A DNA stretch of 64,000 nucleotides from Anaerolineales bacterium (GTDB taxonomy: Bacteria; Chloroflexota; Anaerolineae; Anaerolineales; UBA4823): positions 136,499-200,498 of the forward strand of contig PQAL01000036.1 in the NCBI GenBank assembly GCA_003105035.1, written 5' to 3'. Of the stretch, positions 36,616 to 44,950 are shown piece after piece. Position 1 is the stretch's first letter. Every line of letters begins with the position of its first letter. Made by a program: the position numbers and the translations under genes. The notes beneath the pieces are model-generated. The model was given only the letters and a program-made list of their open reading frames with translations, ran no database searches and was not told where the DNA came from.

Positions 36616-37479
36616 ATGAGTATCCTGATCAACAAAAATACACGCCTGCTTGTCCATGGCATCACGGGTAATGAGGGTCTTTTCCACAGCACACAGATGT
36701 TGGCATATGGCACCAATGTGGTTGCCGGTATGACCCCTGGGAAAGGTGGGGAATGGGTGATCGAAGGGAAAGTTCCCGTTTTCGATTCGGCCAAGGTAGC
36801 GGTTGAAGCCACCGGCGCCAATACCAGCTGCATCTTTGTTCCATCCCGCTTCGCAGCTGATTCGATCTATGAAGCTGCTGATGCAGGAATTTCGTTAATT
36901 GTGTGCATCACCGAAGGTATCCCGGTGCAGGACATGATGAAAGTCAGGGATTATCTGGATCAGAAGCGGGTTCGCCTGGTAGGGCCTAACTGTCCGGGTC
37001 TGCTCACCCCAGGGGAAGCCAAGGTTGGCATCATTCCGGGAAACATTGCCATCCCCGGTAATGTTGGGGTTGTTTCCCGCTCTGGCACCCTTACCTATGA
37101 GGTGCTCTATGCTTTAAAACTATTAAATAAAGGTGTCAGTACCTGCGTGGGTATCGGTGGTGATCCGATCAATGGCACCAACTTCATCGATACCCTTACC
37201 ATGTTTGAAGCCGATCCACAAACCGAGAAAATTGTCATGATTGGTGAAATTGGTGGTACTGATGAAGAGAAAGCTGCCGATTACATCTCTAAGCACATGA
37301 CTAAGCCGGTAGTTAGCTTTATTGCTGGTCAAACTGCTCCTCCCGGAAAACGCATGGGACACGCCGGTGCTATCGTTGAAGGTGGCTCAGGCTTGGCGGC
37401 TGACAAGATTAAAGCCCTCCAAGCTGCAGGGGTCAGGGTAGCGTCACATCCTGAGGAGATCCCTAGCCTTCTCTTTTAG
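36616..37479 (+). CDS. sucD: Succinyl-CoA ligase subunit alpha
   Basis: 287 residues. [20 protein letters not shown] is the CoA-binding Rossmann start, [20 protein letters not shown] the conserved middle, and [11 protein letters not shown] holds the active-site His that is phosphorylated during catalysis. GGGAGG lies seven bases before the ATG. It forms an operon with sucC and is closed by a strong terminator. Confidence 0.96.
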   Translation: MSILINKNTRLLVHGITGNEGLFHSTQMLAYGTNVVAGMTPGKGGEWVIEGKVPVFDSAKVAVEATGANTSCIFVPSRFAADSIYEAADAGISLIVCITEGIPVQDMMKVRDYLDQKRVRLVGPNCPGLLTPGEAKVGIIPGNIAIPGNVGVVSRSGTLTYEVLYALKLLNKGVSTCVGIGGDPINGTNFIDTLTMFEADPQTEKIVMIGEIGGTDEEKAADYISKHMTKPVVSFIAGQTAPPGKRMGHAGAIVEGGSGLAADKIKALQAAGVRVASHPEEIPSLLF

Positions 37480-37495
37480 GAAAATCACTGAATAT

Positions 37496-37529
37496 AAAAA
37501 GCCTGTTGTTTCGAACAACAGGCTTTTTT
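37496..37529 (+). terminator. Rho-independent terminator of sucCD
   Basis: AAAAAGCCTGTTGTT and AACAACAGGCTTTTT form a 15-bp perfect stem with a three-base loop, ending in a T-run. It is symmetrical enough to work in both directions. Confidence 0.92.
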
Positions 37530-37625
37530 GCTTCATTTCCAATAACACTACTCTGTAATGTTAAACCTTTGACGCTCTCTGGTTTCTCGATGTATCCTCG
37601 GTTATGAGTTGATGAAATTAATAAA

Positions 37626-37653
37626 GGGGCTGTCCACTTGCCCAGACAGCCCC
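37626..37653 (-). terminator. Terminator of acpP
   Basis: On the minus strand GGGGCTGTC and GACAGCCCC form a nine-base stem with a ten-base loop followed by TTTATTAATTT. It starts about 20 bases after the acpP stop. Confidence 0.8.
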
Positions 37654-37674
37654 GTAATAGCTTGAAATTTTCAA

Positions 37675-37914
37675 TTACATGTGGGCTTGGAGATAATCAA
37701 CAGCCTGGCCAACTGTTTTGATCTCCTGGGCTTCCTTATCAGAAATCTCACCGCCAAATTCGTCCTCAAACTTCATGATCAGCTCGACTAGGTCTAATGA
37801 ATCAGCTTCAAGGTCTTCGCGAAAACGAGCCTCAAGGGTGACTTTCGATTCATCTACGCCTAGTAAGTCAATAATGATAGCTTTTACCTTGTCGAAAACT
37901 TCAGTATTCTCCAT
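37675..37914 (-). CDS. acpP: Acyl carrier protein
   Basis: 79 residues, acidic and helical. [20 protein letters not shown] contains the Asp-Ser-Leu motif whose serine carries the 4'-phosphopantetheine arm that holds fatty-acid intermediates. I chose the ATG at 37914 because an excellent TAGGAGG lies ahead of it; the longer frame to 38013 runs through the promoter. It is transcribed alone, with its own promoter and terminator, divergently from fni. Confidence 0.95.
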   Translation of the reverse strand: MENTEVFDKVKAIIIDLLGVDESKVTLEARFREDLEADSLDLVELIMKFEDEFGGEISDKEAQEIKTVGQAVDYLQAHM

Positions 37915-37958
37915 GATCTTTGATCCTCCTACAAAATTATGTGCCTGGTATTCTGGCA

Positions 37959-37986
37959 ATTGTATCCTGTGATGATATTCTGTCAA
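37959..37986 (-). promoter_or_regulatory. Promoter of acpP
   Basis: Perfect TTGACA (37986-37981) and TACAAT (37964-37959) with a 16-base spacer on the minus strand. Initiation is expected near 37952, about 38 bases before the ATG. Confidence 0.75.
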
Positions 37987-38002
37987 GTGCATGATTCGGT
38001 TG

Positions 38003-38031
38003 TTGACATGCATTCTTCAGGCTGGTAAGAT
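38003..38031 (+). promoter_or_regulatory. Promoter of fni
   Basis: Perfect TTGACA (38003-38008), a 17-base spacer and TAAGAT (38026-38031) preceded by TGG, so it also has an extended -10. Initiation near 38038 leaves a 20-base leader with GAGGA before the ATG. The -35 boxes of this and the acpP promoter are only 16 bases apart, back to back. Confidence 0.78.
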
Positions 38032-38057
38032 TATCCAGACTAGAGGAACACTTGAAA

Positions 38058-39086
38058 ATGGAAGAAGTTACGCCGATTGGCTCGCGAAAAAATGACCACC
38101 TGCACATCAACCTTCAGCAGGATGTTTCATCCGGCCTGACCACCGGATTGGAAGAGTATCATTTCGTTCATTGTGCACTTCCGGAGATCAATCTTTCCGA
38201 GATCGACTTGGGCGTAAACCTGTTTGGTAAACACCTCTCGGCTCCGCTCCTGATCTCTTCCATGACCGGTGGCACTGCTGAAGCGGGGCAAATCAACCAG
38301 ATTCTTGCTTCGGCTGCAGAGCAGGCTCAGATCGCCATGGGAGTTGGTTCCCAACGCATCGCTATAGATCATCCTGAGCTAGCGCACACCTTTCAAATCC
38401 GCCGCCAGGCACCTACGGCATTGATATTTGCCAACCTAGGTGCGATTCAGCTTAATTACGGCTATGGCCTCACTGAGTGCCAGCGCGCCGTCGACATGGT
38501 CCAGGCTGACGCGCTTGTTTTGCATCTAAACGCGCTTCAGGAAGCGCTCCAACCTGAAGGCCAATCCAACTTTGCCGGATTATTAAATAAAATCGAAACC
38601 ATCTGTCATGCTTTACCGGTACCTGTAATTGCCAAAGAGGTTGGTTGGGGCTTCTCGAAACAGGATGTCTCCTTGCTTGCCCAGGCGGGTATCACTGCCA
38701 TAGATGTAGCTGGCTCAGGAGGGACGTCATGGTCACAGGTTGAGATGCACCGTGCCGAGACTGAAGAGCAGCGTAAGCTAGCGGCGGCTTTCCACGGCTG
38801 GGGCACACCTACATCAGATGCGATCCTGAATGTCATCTTAACAGCACCTGGCGTAAAAGTAATTGCTTCTGGTGGACTTAGATCAGGCATGGACATTGCT
38901 AAATGCATTGCCCTGGGTGCATCTATCGGTGGTTTAGCTGGGCCGTTCCTGAAAGCTGCTGCCCGATCTCTTGAAGAAACGCTTGCATTGATTGATTTGT
39001 TAAAACAAGAAATCCGTGTTTGTATGTTTGCTACTGGTTCATTGACCTTGGATCAACTGCGCCACGAAAAACTGGTTGGAAAGTAG
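38058..39086 (+). CDS. fni: Type 2 isopentenyl-diphosphate delta-isomerase (FMN-dependent)
   Basis: 342 residues. RKNDHLHI at the N-terminus, LLISSMTGGTAEAGQINQIL, MGVGSQRIA and the flavin-binding DVAGSGGTSWSQVE are diagnostic of the type 2 enzyme, which interconverts IPP and DMAPP with reduced FMN. IASGGLRSGMDIAKCIALGA is the phosphate-binding end of the barrel. I chose ATG 38058 over the TTG at 38052 because GAGGA is ten bases upstream of it. The prenyl synthase gene begins four bases after its stop, so the two form an isoprenoid operon. Confidence 0.95.
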   Translation: MEEVTPIGSRKNDHLHINLQQDVSSGLTTGLEEYHFVHCALPEINLSEIDLGVNLFGKHLSAPLLISSMTGGTAEAGQINQILASAAEQAQIAMGVGSQRIAIDHPELAHTFQIRRQAPTALIFANLGAIQLNYGYGLTECQRAVDMVQADALVLHLNALQEALQPEGQSNFAGLLNKIETICHALPVPVIAKEVGWGFSKQDVSLLAQAGITAIDVAGSGGTSWSQVEMHRAETEEQRKLAAAFHGWGTPTSDAILNVILTAPGVKVIASGGLRSGMDIAKCIALGASIGGLAGPFLKAAARSLEETLALIDLLKQEIRVCMFATGSLTLDQLRHEKLVGK

Positions 39087-39090
39087 GCTT

Positions 39091-40113
39091 ATGCCGGTCA
39101 ATCAAGTCGAAAATCTCGCCCAAACCTGTTTAGAAGCAATTGAAAATTCTCTAAAGAAGGCAGTATTGCGTTCCCAAGAATTCGGCGATTCAATGTTGTA
39201 TGATATGCTTGCCTACCATATGGGATGGGTGGATGAGCTCGATCAAGTTACTACCCGTGGAAAACGCATTCGCCCATTACTGGTTTTGCTTGTGTGTAGC
39301 GCAGCGGGTGGTGATTGGAACATAGCCTTGCCGGGTGCCACTGCGGTGGAATTAATCCACAATTTTTCATTGATTCACGATGATATTGAAGATAATTCTC
39401 CCACACGCCGTGGGCGACTCAGTGTTTGGAAAAAATGGGGGATTCCCCAAGCCATAAACACCGGCGATGCCATGTTTGCCCTGGCACATCTGGAAGCCAT
39501 CAGGCTTTCTCAAACAGTTGATTCGTGGGTGGCCATAAAATCTGTTGACCTGCTTCAACGTACCTGCTTGCATTTAACCCAAGGGCAGTTCCTTGATCTG
39601 TCATTCGAATCCCGTAGTGACCTGTCTGTTGATGATTATTGGCCTATGGTGGAAGGAAAGACAGCCGCACTAATTGCTGCCAGCACAAAATTGGGTGCTC
39701 TCGCAGCTTATTGCGATGATGCAGTGATTGAGGCATATCACAAATTTGGCCGCTCGCTTGGCCTGGCTTTCCAGGTTGAAGATGATTTACTTGGGATTTG
39801 GGGTAATGCTTTATTGACTGGTAAATCAACTCAAAGTGACTTGTTTACCGGCAAAGTAACACTCCCTGTGTTGTTTGGGCTTTCCAGGGCAGGTAAATTT
39901 GCCGATCTTTGGAATAGCGGGCCGATTACCGAAGATAAAATTCATTTTGTTGCAGACCTATTGGAAGCTGAGGGTGCTAAGGAATTCGCCCAGTCCGAAG
40001 CCAGGCGTTTATTGCAGGATGCTTTTTCATGGTTGGATCGGGCTCGTCCAGCTGGTATCGCCGGTGAGGCTCTGAGAAACCTCGCCCTCAGCCTGGTAAA
40101 TCGTCAATCATAA
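39091..40113 (+). CDS. Polyprenyl (geranylgeranyl-type) diphosphate synthase
   Basis: 340 residues, all-helical trans-prenyltransferase. LIHDDIEDNSPTRRG is the first Asp-rich motif (DDxxD) with its two arginines, and FQVEDDLLGIWG is the second. GKRIRPLLVLLVCSAAGG holds the IPP-binding region. Bulky or small residues before the first motif set chain length; I can only say that it is farnesyl to longer-chain. It follows fni, which supplies its allylic starter. It converges with hemW seven bases away. Confidence 0.92.
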   Translation: MPVNQVENLAQTCLEAIENSLKKAVLRSQEFGDSMLYDMLAYHMGWVDELDQVTTRGKRIRPLLVLLVCSAAGGDWNIALPGATAVELIHNFSLIHDDIEDNSPTRRGRLSVWKKWGIPQAINTGDAMFALAHLEAIRLSQTVDSWVAIKSVDLLQRTCLHLTQGQFLDLSFESRSDLSVDDYWPMVEGKTAALIAASTKLGALAAYCDDAVIEAYHKFGRSLGLAFQVEDDLLGIWGNALLTGKSTQSDLFTGKVTLPVLFGLSRAGKFADLWNSGPITEDKIHFVADLLEAEGAKEFAQSEARRLLQDAFSWLDRARPAGIAGEALRNLALSLVNRQS

Positions 40114-40120
40114 CTTCACA

Positions 40121-41317
40121 TCAAATAAATTCCATGAATACCTGGTTTCCCAATAGGTACCCTTTTTTGGTTAATCGCAGCCTATCGTCCGCAGCACCCA
40201 CCCATTCCAATAATCCGTACCGGATGAGCTGCTCGATTTGAGTACTGAACCTGTTTTCTAACTTCATCCCAAACCGATGATCAAACTCCTGATTCGATAC
40301 CCCTTCAGATACGAGTCGTAAGCCCATCATCATTGTCTCGCCAATTTCAGTAACGGTATCGATCCGATGACATTGCATTGTTGCAGGTGTGCGAGGGAAT
40401 TTTGCCGACACTCCATAAACATCGGCACCACTCATCCTTTTTATGTACACTCCGGGCGTTAATACGTCTACTGTGCGGTGACTGGCGATGAAACCATGAG
40501 CACCCGCTCCCACCCCGAGATAGGGCAAGTTCCTCCAATATTGGAGGTTGTGTTTGCACGAATACAGCTCACCTGCGTCATCTTGCCTGGCCCAATTTGA
40601 GATTTCATATTGAACAAATCCATAAGCAGTAAGCTGCTCACTGGCAACCTCATACATATCAGCTGCCAGGTCGGGGTCTGGCTCCGGTAGCATGCCTATC
40701 TCCACCTGATGTTGCATTGAGGTGCCGTGTTCCAGGGTTAATGCATATAGGGAGAGGTGTTCTGTTTGCATCACTAAAGCCGCCCCGACTGACCTTCTCC
40801 AGGAATCGATCGTCTGACCAGGTAACCCGTAGATTAAATCCAGGCTGACATTACCTATCCCGGCTTTTCGTGCACACTCCACCGCACGGATGACATCAGT
40901 GTGTGAATGCTGCCTCTGTAACATGGACAGCTCGTATTCGTCAGCCGACTGCATGCCCAGGCTGACCCGATTGACACCCATGGCAGAGATCTCTTTCAAG
41001 TAGCCTTCAGTTACCGTCCCAGGATTGGCTTCAAGGGTGATCTCTATCGAAGGTGATAAATAAAATCTATTGTTTGCAGTGTCGATGATCTTGCCCAGCT
41101 CGTTGGCTGCCAGGATTGATGGGGTACCTCCGCCGATGTACATGGTGTGAATAGCCAGTGGATCACCCGAGGCATTGGAGAGAAATGAAATCTCTTCGCA
41201 GACCGACTGTACATATTCCGGGATCAACTGCTGCAGGCCGGCATACGTATTAAAATCACAATATCCACACCTGTGCTTGCAAAAAGGGATGTGGACATAT
41301 ATGCTTACCCAATTCAT
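40121..41317 (-). CDS. hemW: Radical SAM protein HemW (coproporphyrinogen III oxidase-like)
   Basis: 398 residues. YVHIPFCKHRCGYCDFNTYA carries the CxxxCxxC Fe-S motif plus the C-x-F-type pattern, with the cysteine spacing found in HemW rather than the true HemN, which has an extra cysteine (CxxxCxxCxC). TMYIGGGTPSIL, EANPGTVTEGYL, RVSLGMQSADEYEL and DLIYGLPGQTIDSW follow in order. HemW binds heme and is thought to hand it to acceptor proteins. A HemW C-terminal domain is present. No other heme genes are adjacent. Confidence 0.93.
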   Translation of the reverse strand: MNWVSIYVHIPFCKHRCGYCDFNTYAGLQQLIPEYVQSVCEEISFLSNASGDPLAIHTMYIGGGTPSILAANELGKIIDTANNRFYLSPSIEITLEANPGTVTEGYLKEISAMGVNRVSLGMQSADEYELSMLQRQHSHTDVIRAVECARKAGIGNVSLDLIYGLPGQTIDSWRRSVGAALVMQTEHLSLYALTLEHGTSMQHQVEIGMLPEPDPDLAADMYEVASEQLTAYGFVQYEISNWARQDDAGELYSCKHNLQYWRNLPYLGVGAGAHGFIASHRTVDVLTPGVYIKRMSGADVYGVSAKFPRTPATMQCHRIDTVTEIGETMMMGLRLVSEGVSNQEFDHRFGMKLENRFSTQIEQLIRYGLLEWVGAADDRLRLTKKGYLLGNQVFMEFI

Positions 41318-41398
41318 TTCCAGAGTATATCACGGGTAACTTTCCAAAGGCTTTCTTGCATGCCAGGTTTCCTGGGCAGCACGGAGGACAGAAAAAAC

Positions 41399-41407
41399 TG
41401 GTATAAT
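41399..41407 (+). promoter_or_regulatory. Extended -10 promoter of the LysM protein gene
   Basis: TGGTATAAT predicts initiation near 41414, about 30 bases before the ATG at 41445. No Shine-Dalgarno is obvious before either possible start codon (41445 or 41472). Confidence 0.5.
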
Positions 41408-41444
41408 CCGCCAAGTCCGGTCAACCCCGGCACCCCTTACAAAT

Positions 41445-42602
41445 ATGACTCCTGAGACAAATACAACCCCCATGAAATTGTGTCCTACTTGCGGGACGCG
41501 AGTGAAGGAAGATGCAACCCGCTGTCTGGTCTGCGGCGCAGACTTGACGAATACAGAAAAAACCGCTCAATCCACAAAGGTCGTGCAAGGCAGCCGAATG
41601 CCGTCAATCACCATAAGCCTGCCTGCAGCCCTGGGCTTATTAGCTCTTTTCCTTGGTATTGGGGCGGTCATCGTATTTTTCGCCCTACGCCAAACTCCTG
41701 AGGCAGCAGTACCACCCACTGCCACATCCACAGAGACACCCACTGCAACGACCACCCAGACTGCAACCATAACGCCTCTACCCACGCTCACCAGCACTCC
41801 CGAGCCAAGCCCCACACCGATAACGTACATGGTAAAGGCCAACGATACCTGCATCAGCATTGCGGCCTTTTTTAATACGTCTGTGCAGAGTATTGTGACA
41901 CTAAATAACCTTCCTGCTGCTTGCAATACATTGTATATCAACCAGCCGATCCTTATCCCACAACCTACACCCACGGCATCTCCTATGCCTTCAGCTACAT
42001 ACAGCCTGGTCGAACAGACGGAAGCGGCTTGTGAAAAGGTTGAGATCATTGTCCAATCGACCGATACACTGGGCAGCATTTCCGCCATCTATAACGTCCC
42101 TATGGATGCGATCAGAGAGGAAAATGGTCTGCCTAATGATACGGTCTACCTGGGTCAGCCACTGGTCATCCCATTGTGCCGTCAATTTGCCACGCCTGGC
42201 CCATCGCCGACAGCCACACCTCCGCCTCCCTACGCAGCTCCAAACTTGTTACTGCCTGCCAACGGTGCTCCATTTTCTCTCGCTGATGATTCAATCACCT
42301 TGCAGTGGGCTGCGGTGGGATCGCTCAACACAAATGAAGCTTACCAGGTCACCATCGAAGACCTTACCTCTGGCATGGGACCATCGCTAATCGACCAGGT
42401 GACGGATACGAAATATCTGGTATCTTCCACTCTAAGACCCACGGATGGCATAGCTCACATATTCAGCTGGATCATCGAGGTGGTTCGCATCACTGGTTCG
42501 GACGAATCAGGAAACCCCATGTGGACTTCTGCTGGAATTGCCAGCACACCCAGGTATTTCAGCTGGATCGGCGCTCCATCGGTAATCACACCAACCCCAT
42601 AA
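41445..42602 (+). CDS. Membrane-anchored protein with zinc ribbon, two LysM domains and Ig-like C-terminus
   Basis: 385 residues. Residues about 12-34 form a four-cysteine zinc ribbon (CPTCGTRVKEDATRCLVCG), then one membrane helix (PAALGLLALFLGIGAVIVFF, about 58-77), a Pro/Thr-rich linker, a LysM domain (MVKANDTCISIAAFFNTSV, about 126-168), a second LysM-like domain (about 190-240), another Pro/Thr linker and a beta-rich C-terminal domain. The topology puts the zinc ribbon in the cytoplasm and LysM, which binds peptidoglycan-like glycans, outside. An internal ATG at 41472 would remove nine residues but keep the ribbon. Function unknown. Confidence 0.82.
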   Translation: MTPETNTTPMKLCPTCGTRVKEDATRCLVCGADLTNTEKTAQSTKVVQGSRMPSITISLPAALGLLALFLGIGAVIVFFALRQTPEAAVPPTATSTETPTATTTQTATITPLPTLTSTPEPSPTPITYMVKANDTCISIAAFFNTSVQSIVTLNNLPAACNTLYINQPILIPQPTPTASPMPSATYSLVEQTEAACEKVEIIVQSTDTLGSISAIYNVPMDAIREENGLPNDTVYLGQPLVIPLCRQFATPGPSPTATPPPPYAAPNLLLPANGAPFSLADDSITLQWAAVGSLNTNEAYQVTIEDLTSGMGPSLIDQVTDTKYLVSSTLRPTDGIAHIFSWIIEVVRITGSDESGNPMWTSAGIASTPRYFSWIGAPSVITPTP

Positions 42603-42605
42603 TAA

Positions 42606-42636
42606 AACCAGCGGTGGGCAAAACCCACCGCTGGTT
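42606..42636. terminator. Bidirectional terminator between the LysM gene and gltA
   Basis: AACCAGCGGTGGG (42606-42618) and CCCACCGCTGGTT (42624-42636) form a 13-bp stem with a five-base loop. T-rich tracts follow on both strands, and it lies between two convergent stop codons. Confidence 0.9.
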
Positions 42637-42659
42637 ATTTATATATGATCTTGATGTAG

Positions 42660-43967
42660 CTAGGCAGCCTTGCTAGCAATATCTTCAAGCATGGCAGTTG
42701 TCAGAGATTTTGGCCGCTCAATCGGTTGGCTGAGAGCGCGCGCCCAAACTACATTGGCAGATACCCCCAGGATGCGGCTGACTCCGAATATAACCGTATA
42801 AAAATCAAATTCCTTTACTCCAAAGTGATACTGTAGCGAACCGCTGATCGCATCAACATTCGGCCATGGGTCCTTGGCCTTACCCTGCTCCATAAGGACG
42901 CCCGGAACTACATCGTAGACCAGGGAGGCCAGCTTAAAAATCTCATCTTCAGGGAAATGCTTCCTACCGAACACTAATTGGGCTGTATACCTTGGGTCGG
43001 TCTTGCGTAGTACCGCATGACCGTAGCCAGGAATCACCTGTCCACGGTTTAATGTGTCCCAGGCGAATTGTTTTAATGCTTCTTTGTCGTAGGCGCACTC
43101 GCCACATTTCTCCTTTACCTCTAGCAGCCACATCAGGCATTCCTGGTTGGCTAAACCATGCAGTGGTCCAGCCAGACCGCTTAATCCTGCTGATGCAGCG
43201 TAATAGATATCGGAAAGTGAGCTCGCTACCAGGTGCGTGGTATGCGCACTGACATTACCGCTCTCATGATCTGAATGCAGCAGGAAGTACAGGCGTGATA
43301 GATCCTGGTATAGAGGATCGGTAATTCCCATCATGTGGGCGAAATTCGCACCCCAATCCAGGCTCGGGTCTGCAGGGATGATCTCCCCATGATGATATTT
43401 CAGCCGGTAGATGAATGCTGCAATCTCAGGGAGTTTGGCTGTCAGGTTAAAACTGTCTTCAAGCATTGGCTCCCAGTAGGCATCCTTTTTAAGACCTTGA
43501 TGGTATTGCTTTGAGAACAACGACTCTCTTTGTAATGTTAATACCGCCAGAGTAAATAATGTCATGGGATGCGCATCAGCTGGCATGGCTCTGATCGTAT
43601 CAAACACATATTGTGGTACTTTCCCCCGCTGCTTCCATTCCTGCTCAACTTCCAGGGCTTGCTCTCTCGTGGGAATGCTTCCCACCAGGAATAAGTAATA
43701 GAGCGCTCCAACATAGGGTATCTCAGCCCCTTCAGGCTTGGGTAGTTTTTCCAGCACTTCGGGGATGGTGTAGCCTCGGAAACGAATTCCCTCTGCCGGG
43801 TCAACGTAAGAAATGTCAGTTACCAGGCTTTTAACATCCCGCATTCCGCCATACACCTGTGAAATAGTAACATCACCGACCTTTACCTCACCCTTCTCCT
43901 TAACAAGTTTCTTTACTCGTCCACGCCATTCAGGGAGTTGCTCAGCGATTTTGTCTTTTAATATCAT
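42660..43967 (-). CDS. gltA: Citrate synthase, eukaryote-like type
   Basis: 435 residues. It condenses oxaloacetate and acetyl-CoA. LHSDHESGNVSAHTTHLV, GLAGPLHGLANQE with the catalytic His, GQVIPGYGHAVLRKTDPRY with the second catalytic His, and EQGKAKDPWPNVDAISG with the catalytic Asp are all present. These segments, and FRGYTIPEVLEKLP near the N-terminus, read much more like mitochondrial citrate synthases than like the common bacterial hexameric type. Related eukaryote-like enzymes are known from Geobacteraceae. GGAG lies six bases before the ATG. It follows mdh by 13 bases, so oxaloacetate production and use are co-ordered in one operon. Confidence 0.93.
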   Translation of the reverse strand: MILKDKIAEQLPEWRGRVKKLVKEKGEVKVGDVTISQVYGGMRDVKSLVTDISYVDPAEGIRFRGYTIPEVLEKLPKPEGAEIPYVGALYYLFLVGSIPTREQALEVEQEWKQRGKVPQYVFDTIRAMPADAHPMTLFTLAVLTLQRESLFSKQYHQGLKKDAYWEPMLEDSFNLTAKLPEIAAFIYRLKYHHGEIIPADPSLDWGANFAHMMGITDPLYQDLSRLYFLLHSDHESGNVSAHTTHLVASSLSDIYYAASAGLSGLAGPLHGLANQECLMWLLEVKEKCGECAYDKEALKQFAWDTLNRGQVIPGYGHAVLRKTDPRYTAQLVFGRKHFPEDEIFKLASLVYDVVPGVLMEQGKAKDPWPNVDAISGSLQYHFGVKEFDFYTVIFGVSRILGVSANVVWARALSQPIERPKSLTTAMLEDIASKAA

Positions 43968-43980
43968 GGTCTATCTCCGC

Positions 43981-44919
43981 CTATATGTTTACCAGATTTT
44001 TCAATGCTTCTGTGGTTTGCTTAACAGCTTCTGCCGAACGATTTAGCGCTTCACGTTCTTCATTGTCAAGGTTATATTCGATGATTTTTTCTATTCCATT
44101 GCTTCCCAATTGGACTGGTGCACCAAAATAGATGTCGTGTAAACCATACTCACCCTTCATGTATGCTGAAGCAGGGATAATCAAATGTTTATCTTTTATG
44201 ATTGCTTCAACCATTTGAGCCAGGGCTGCTGCTGGTGCGTAATAGGCACTTCCAGTCTTCAATAGGTTGATGATCTCTGCGCCACCCTTACGGGTACGAT
44301 TGACAATAGACTCAAGGCGCTCTGCCGGGATGAGATCTCTGAGTGCTGTGCCTGCTACATTGGAATGCCTGGTCAGCGGCACCATCTCATCACCATGCCC
44401 ACCCAACACATAGCATTGTACATTTTCCACCGATACACCCAATTCTGCTGACACGAACGAACGCATGCGTGCCGAGTCCAGGATCCCCGCCTGGCCTACT
44501 ACCCGTTCAGGAGGCAGCTTGGTGAGTTTCATCGCCAGGTATGCCATCGCATCAAGCGGATTCGTTAAAATGACATAGATCGCATTGGGTGACCTTTTTA
44601 TCGTTTCCAAGGCTGCCTTGCTGACTATTTCCGCATTTGCAGTGAGCAAGTCATCCCGGCTCATTCCGGGTTTGCGCGGCAGGCCGGCTGTGATCACGAT
44701 AATATCCGACCCGGTTGTTGCATCATAGTCATTTGTGCCAGTGATTCTTACATCCTTACCAATAACCGGCATGGCTTGTTGAAGGTCAAGTGCCTTGCCC
44801 TGTGGCATGCCTTCAACAATGTCTACCAGGACGATGTCTGCAAACTCCCGCTCAGCCAACCAATGTGCAGTCGATGAGCCTGTCATGCCTCCACCAATGA
44901 TCGATACCTTATTTTTCAT
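43981..44919 (-). CDS. mdh: Malate dehydrogenase (LDH-like type)
   Basis: 312 residues. SIIGGGMTGSSTAHWLAE is the Rossmann motif and the Asp in VLVDIVEGMPQGKALDL after the second strand indicates NAD. GLPRKPGMSRDDLL holds the mobile loop with the substrate-binding arginines that mark malate rather than lactate specificity, and VLGGHGDEMVPLTRHS the catalytic His. GGAGG lies four bases before the ATG. It sits between trxB and gltA on the same strand. Confidence 0.95.
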   Translation of the reverse strand: MKNKVSIIGGGMTGSSTAHWLAEREFADIVLVDIVEGMPQGKALDLQQAMPVIGKDVRITGTNDYDATTGSDIIVITAGLPRKPGMSRDDLLTANAEIVSKAALETIKRSPNAIYVILTNPLDAMAYLAMKLTKLPPERVVGQAGILDSARMRSFVSAELGVSVENVQCYVLGGHGDEMVPLTRHSNVAGTALRDLIPAERLESIVNRTRKGGAEIINLLKTGSAYYAPAAALAQMVEAIIKDKHLIIPASAYMKGEYGLHDIYFGAPVQLGSNGIEKIIEYNLDNEEREALNRSAEAVKQTTEALKNLVNI

Positions 44920-44950
44920 GTTCCCTCCATTTATAATTTAAATAAAGTGA

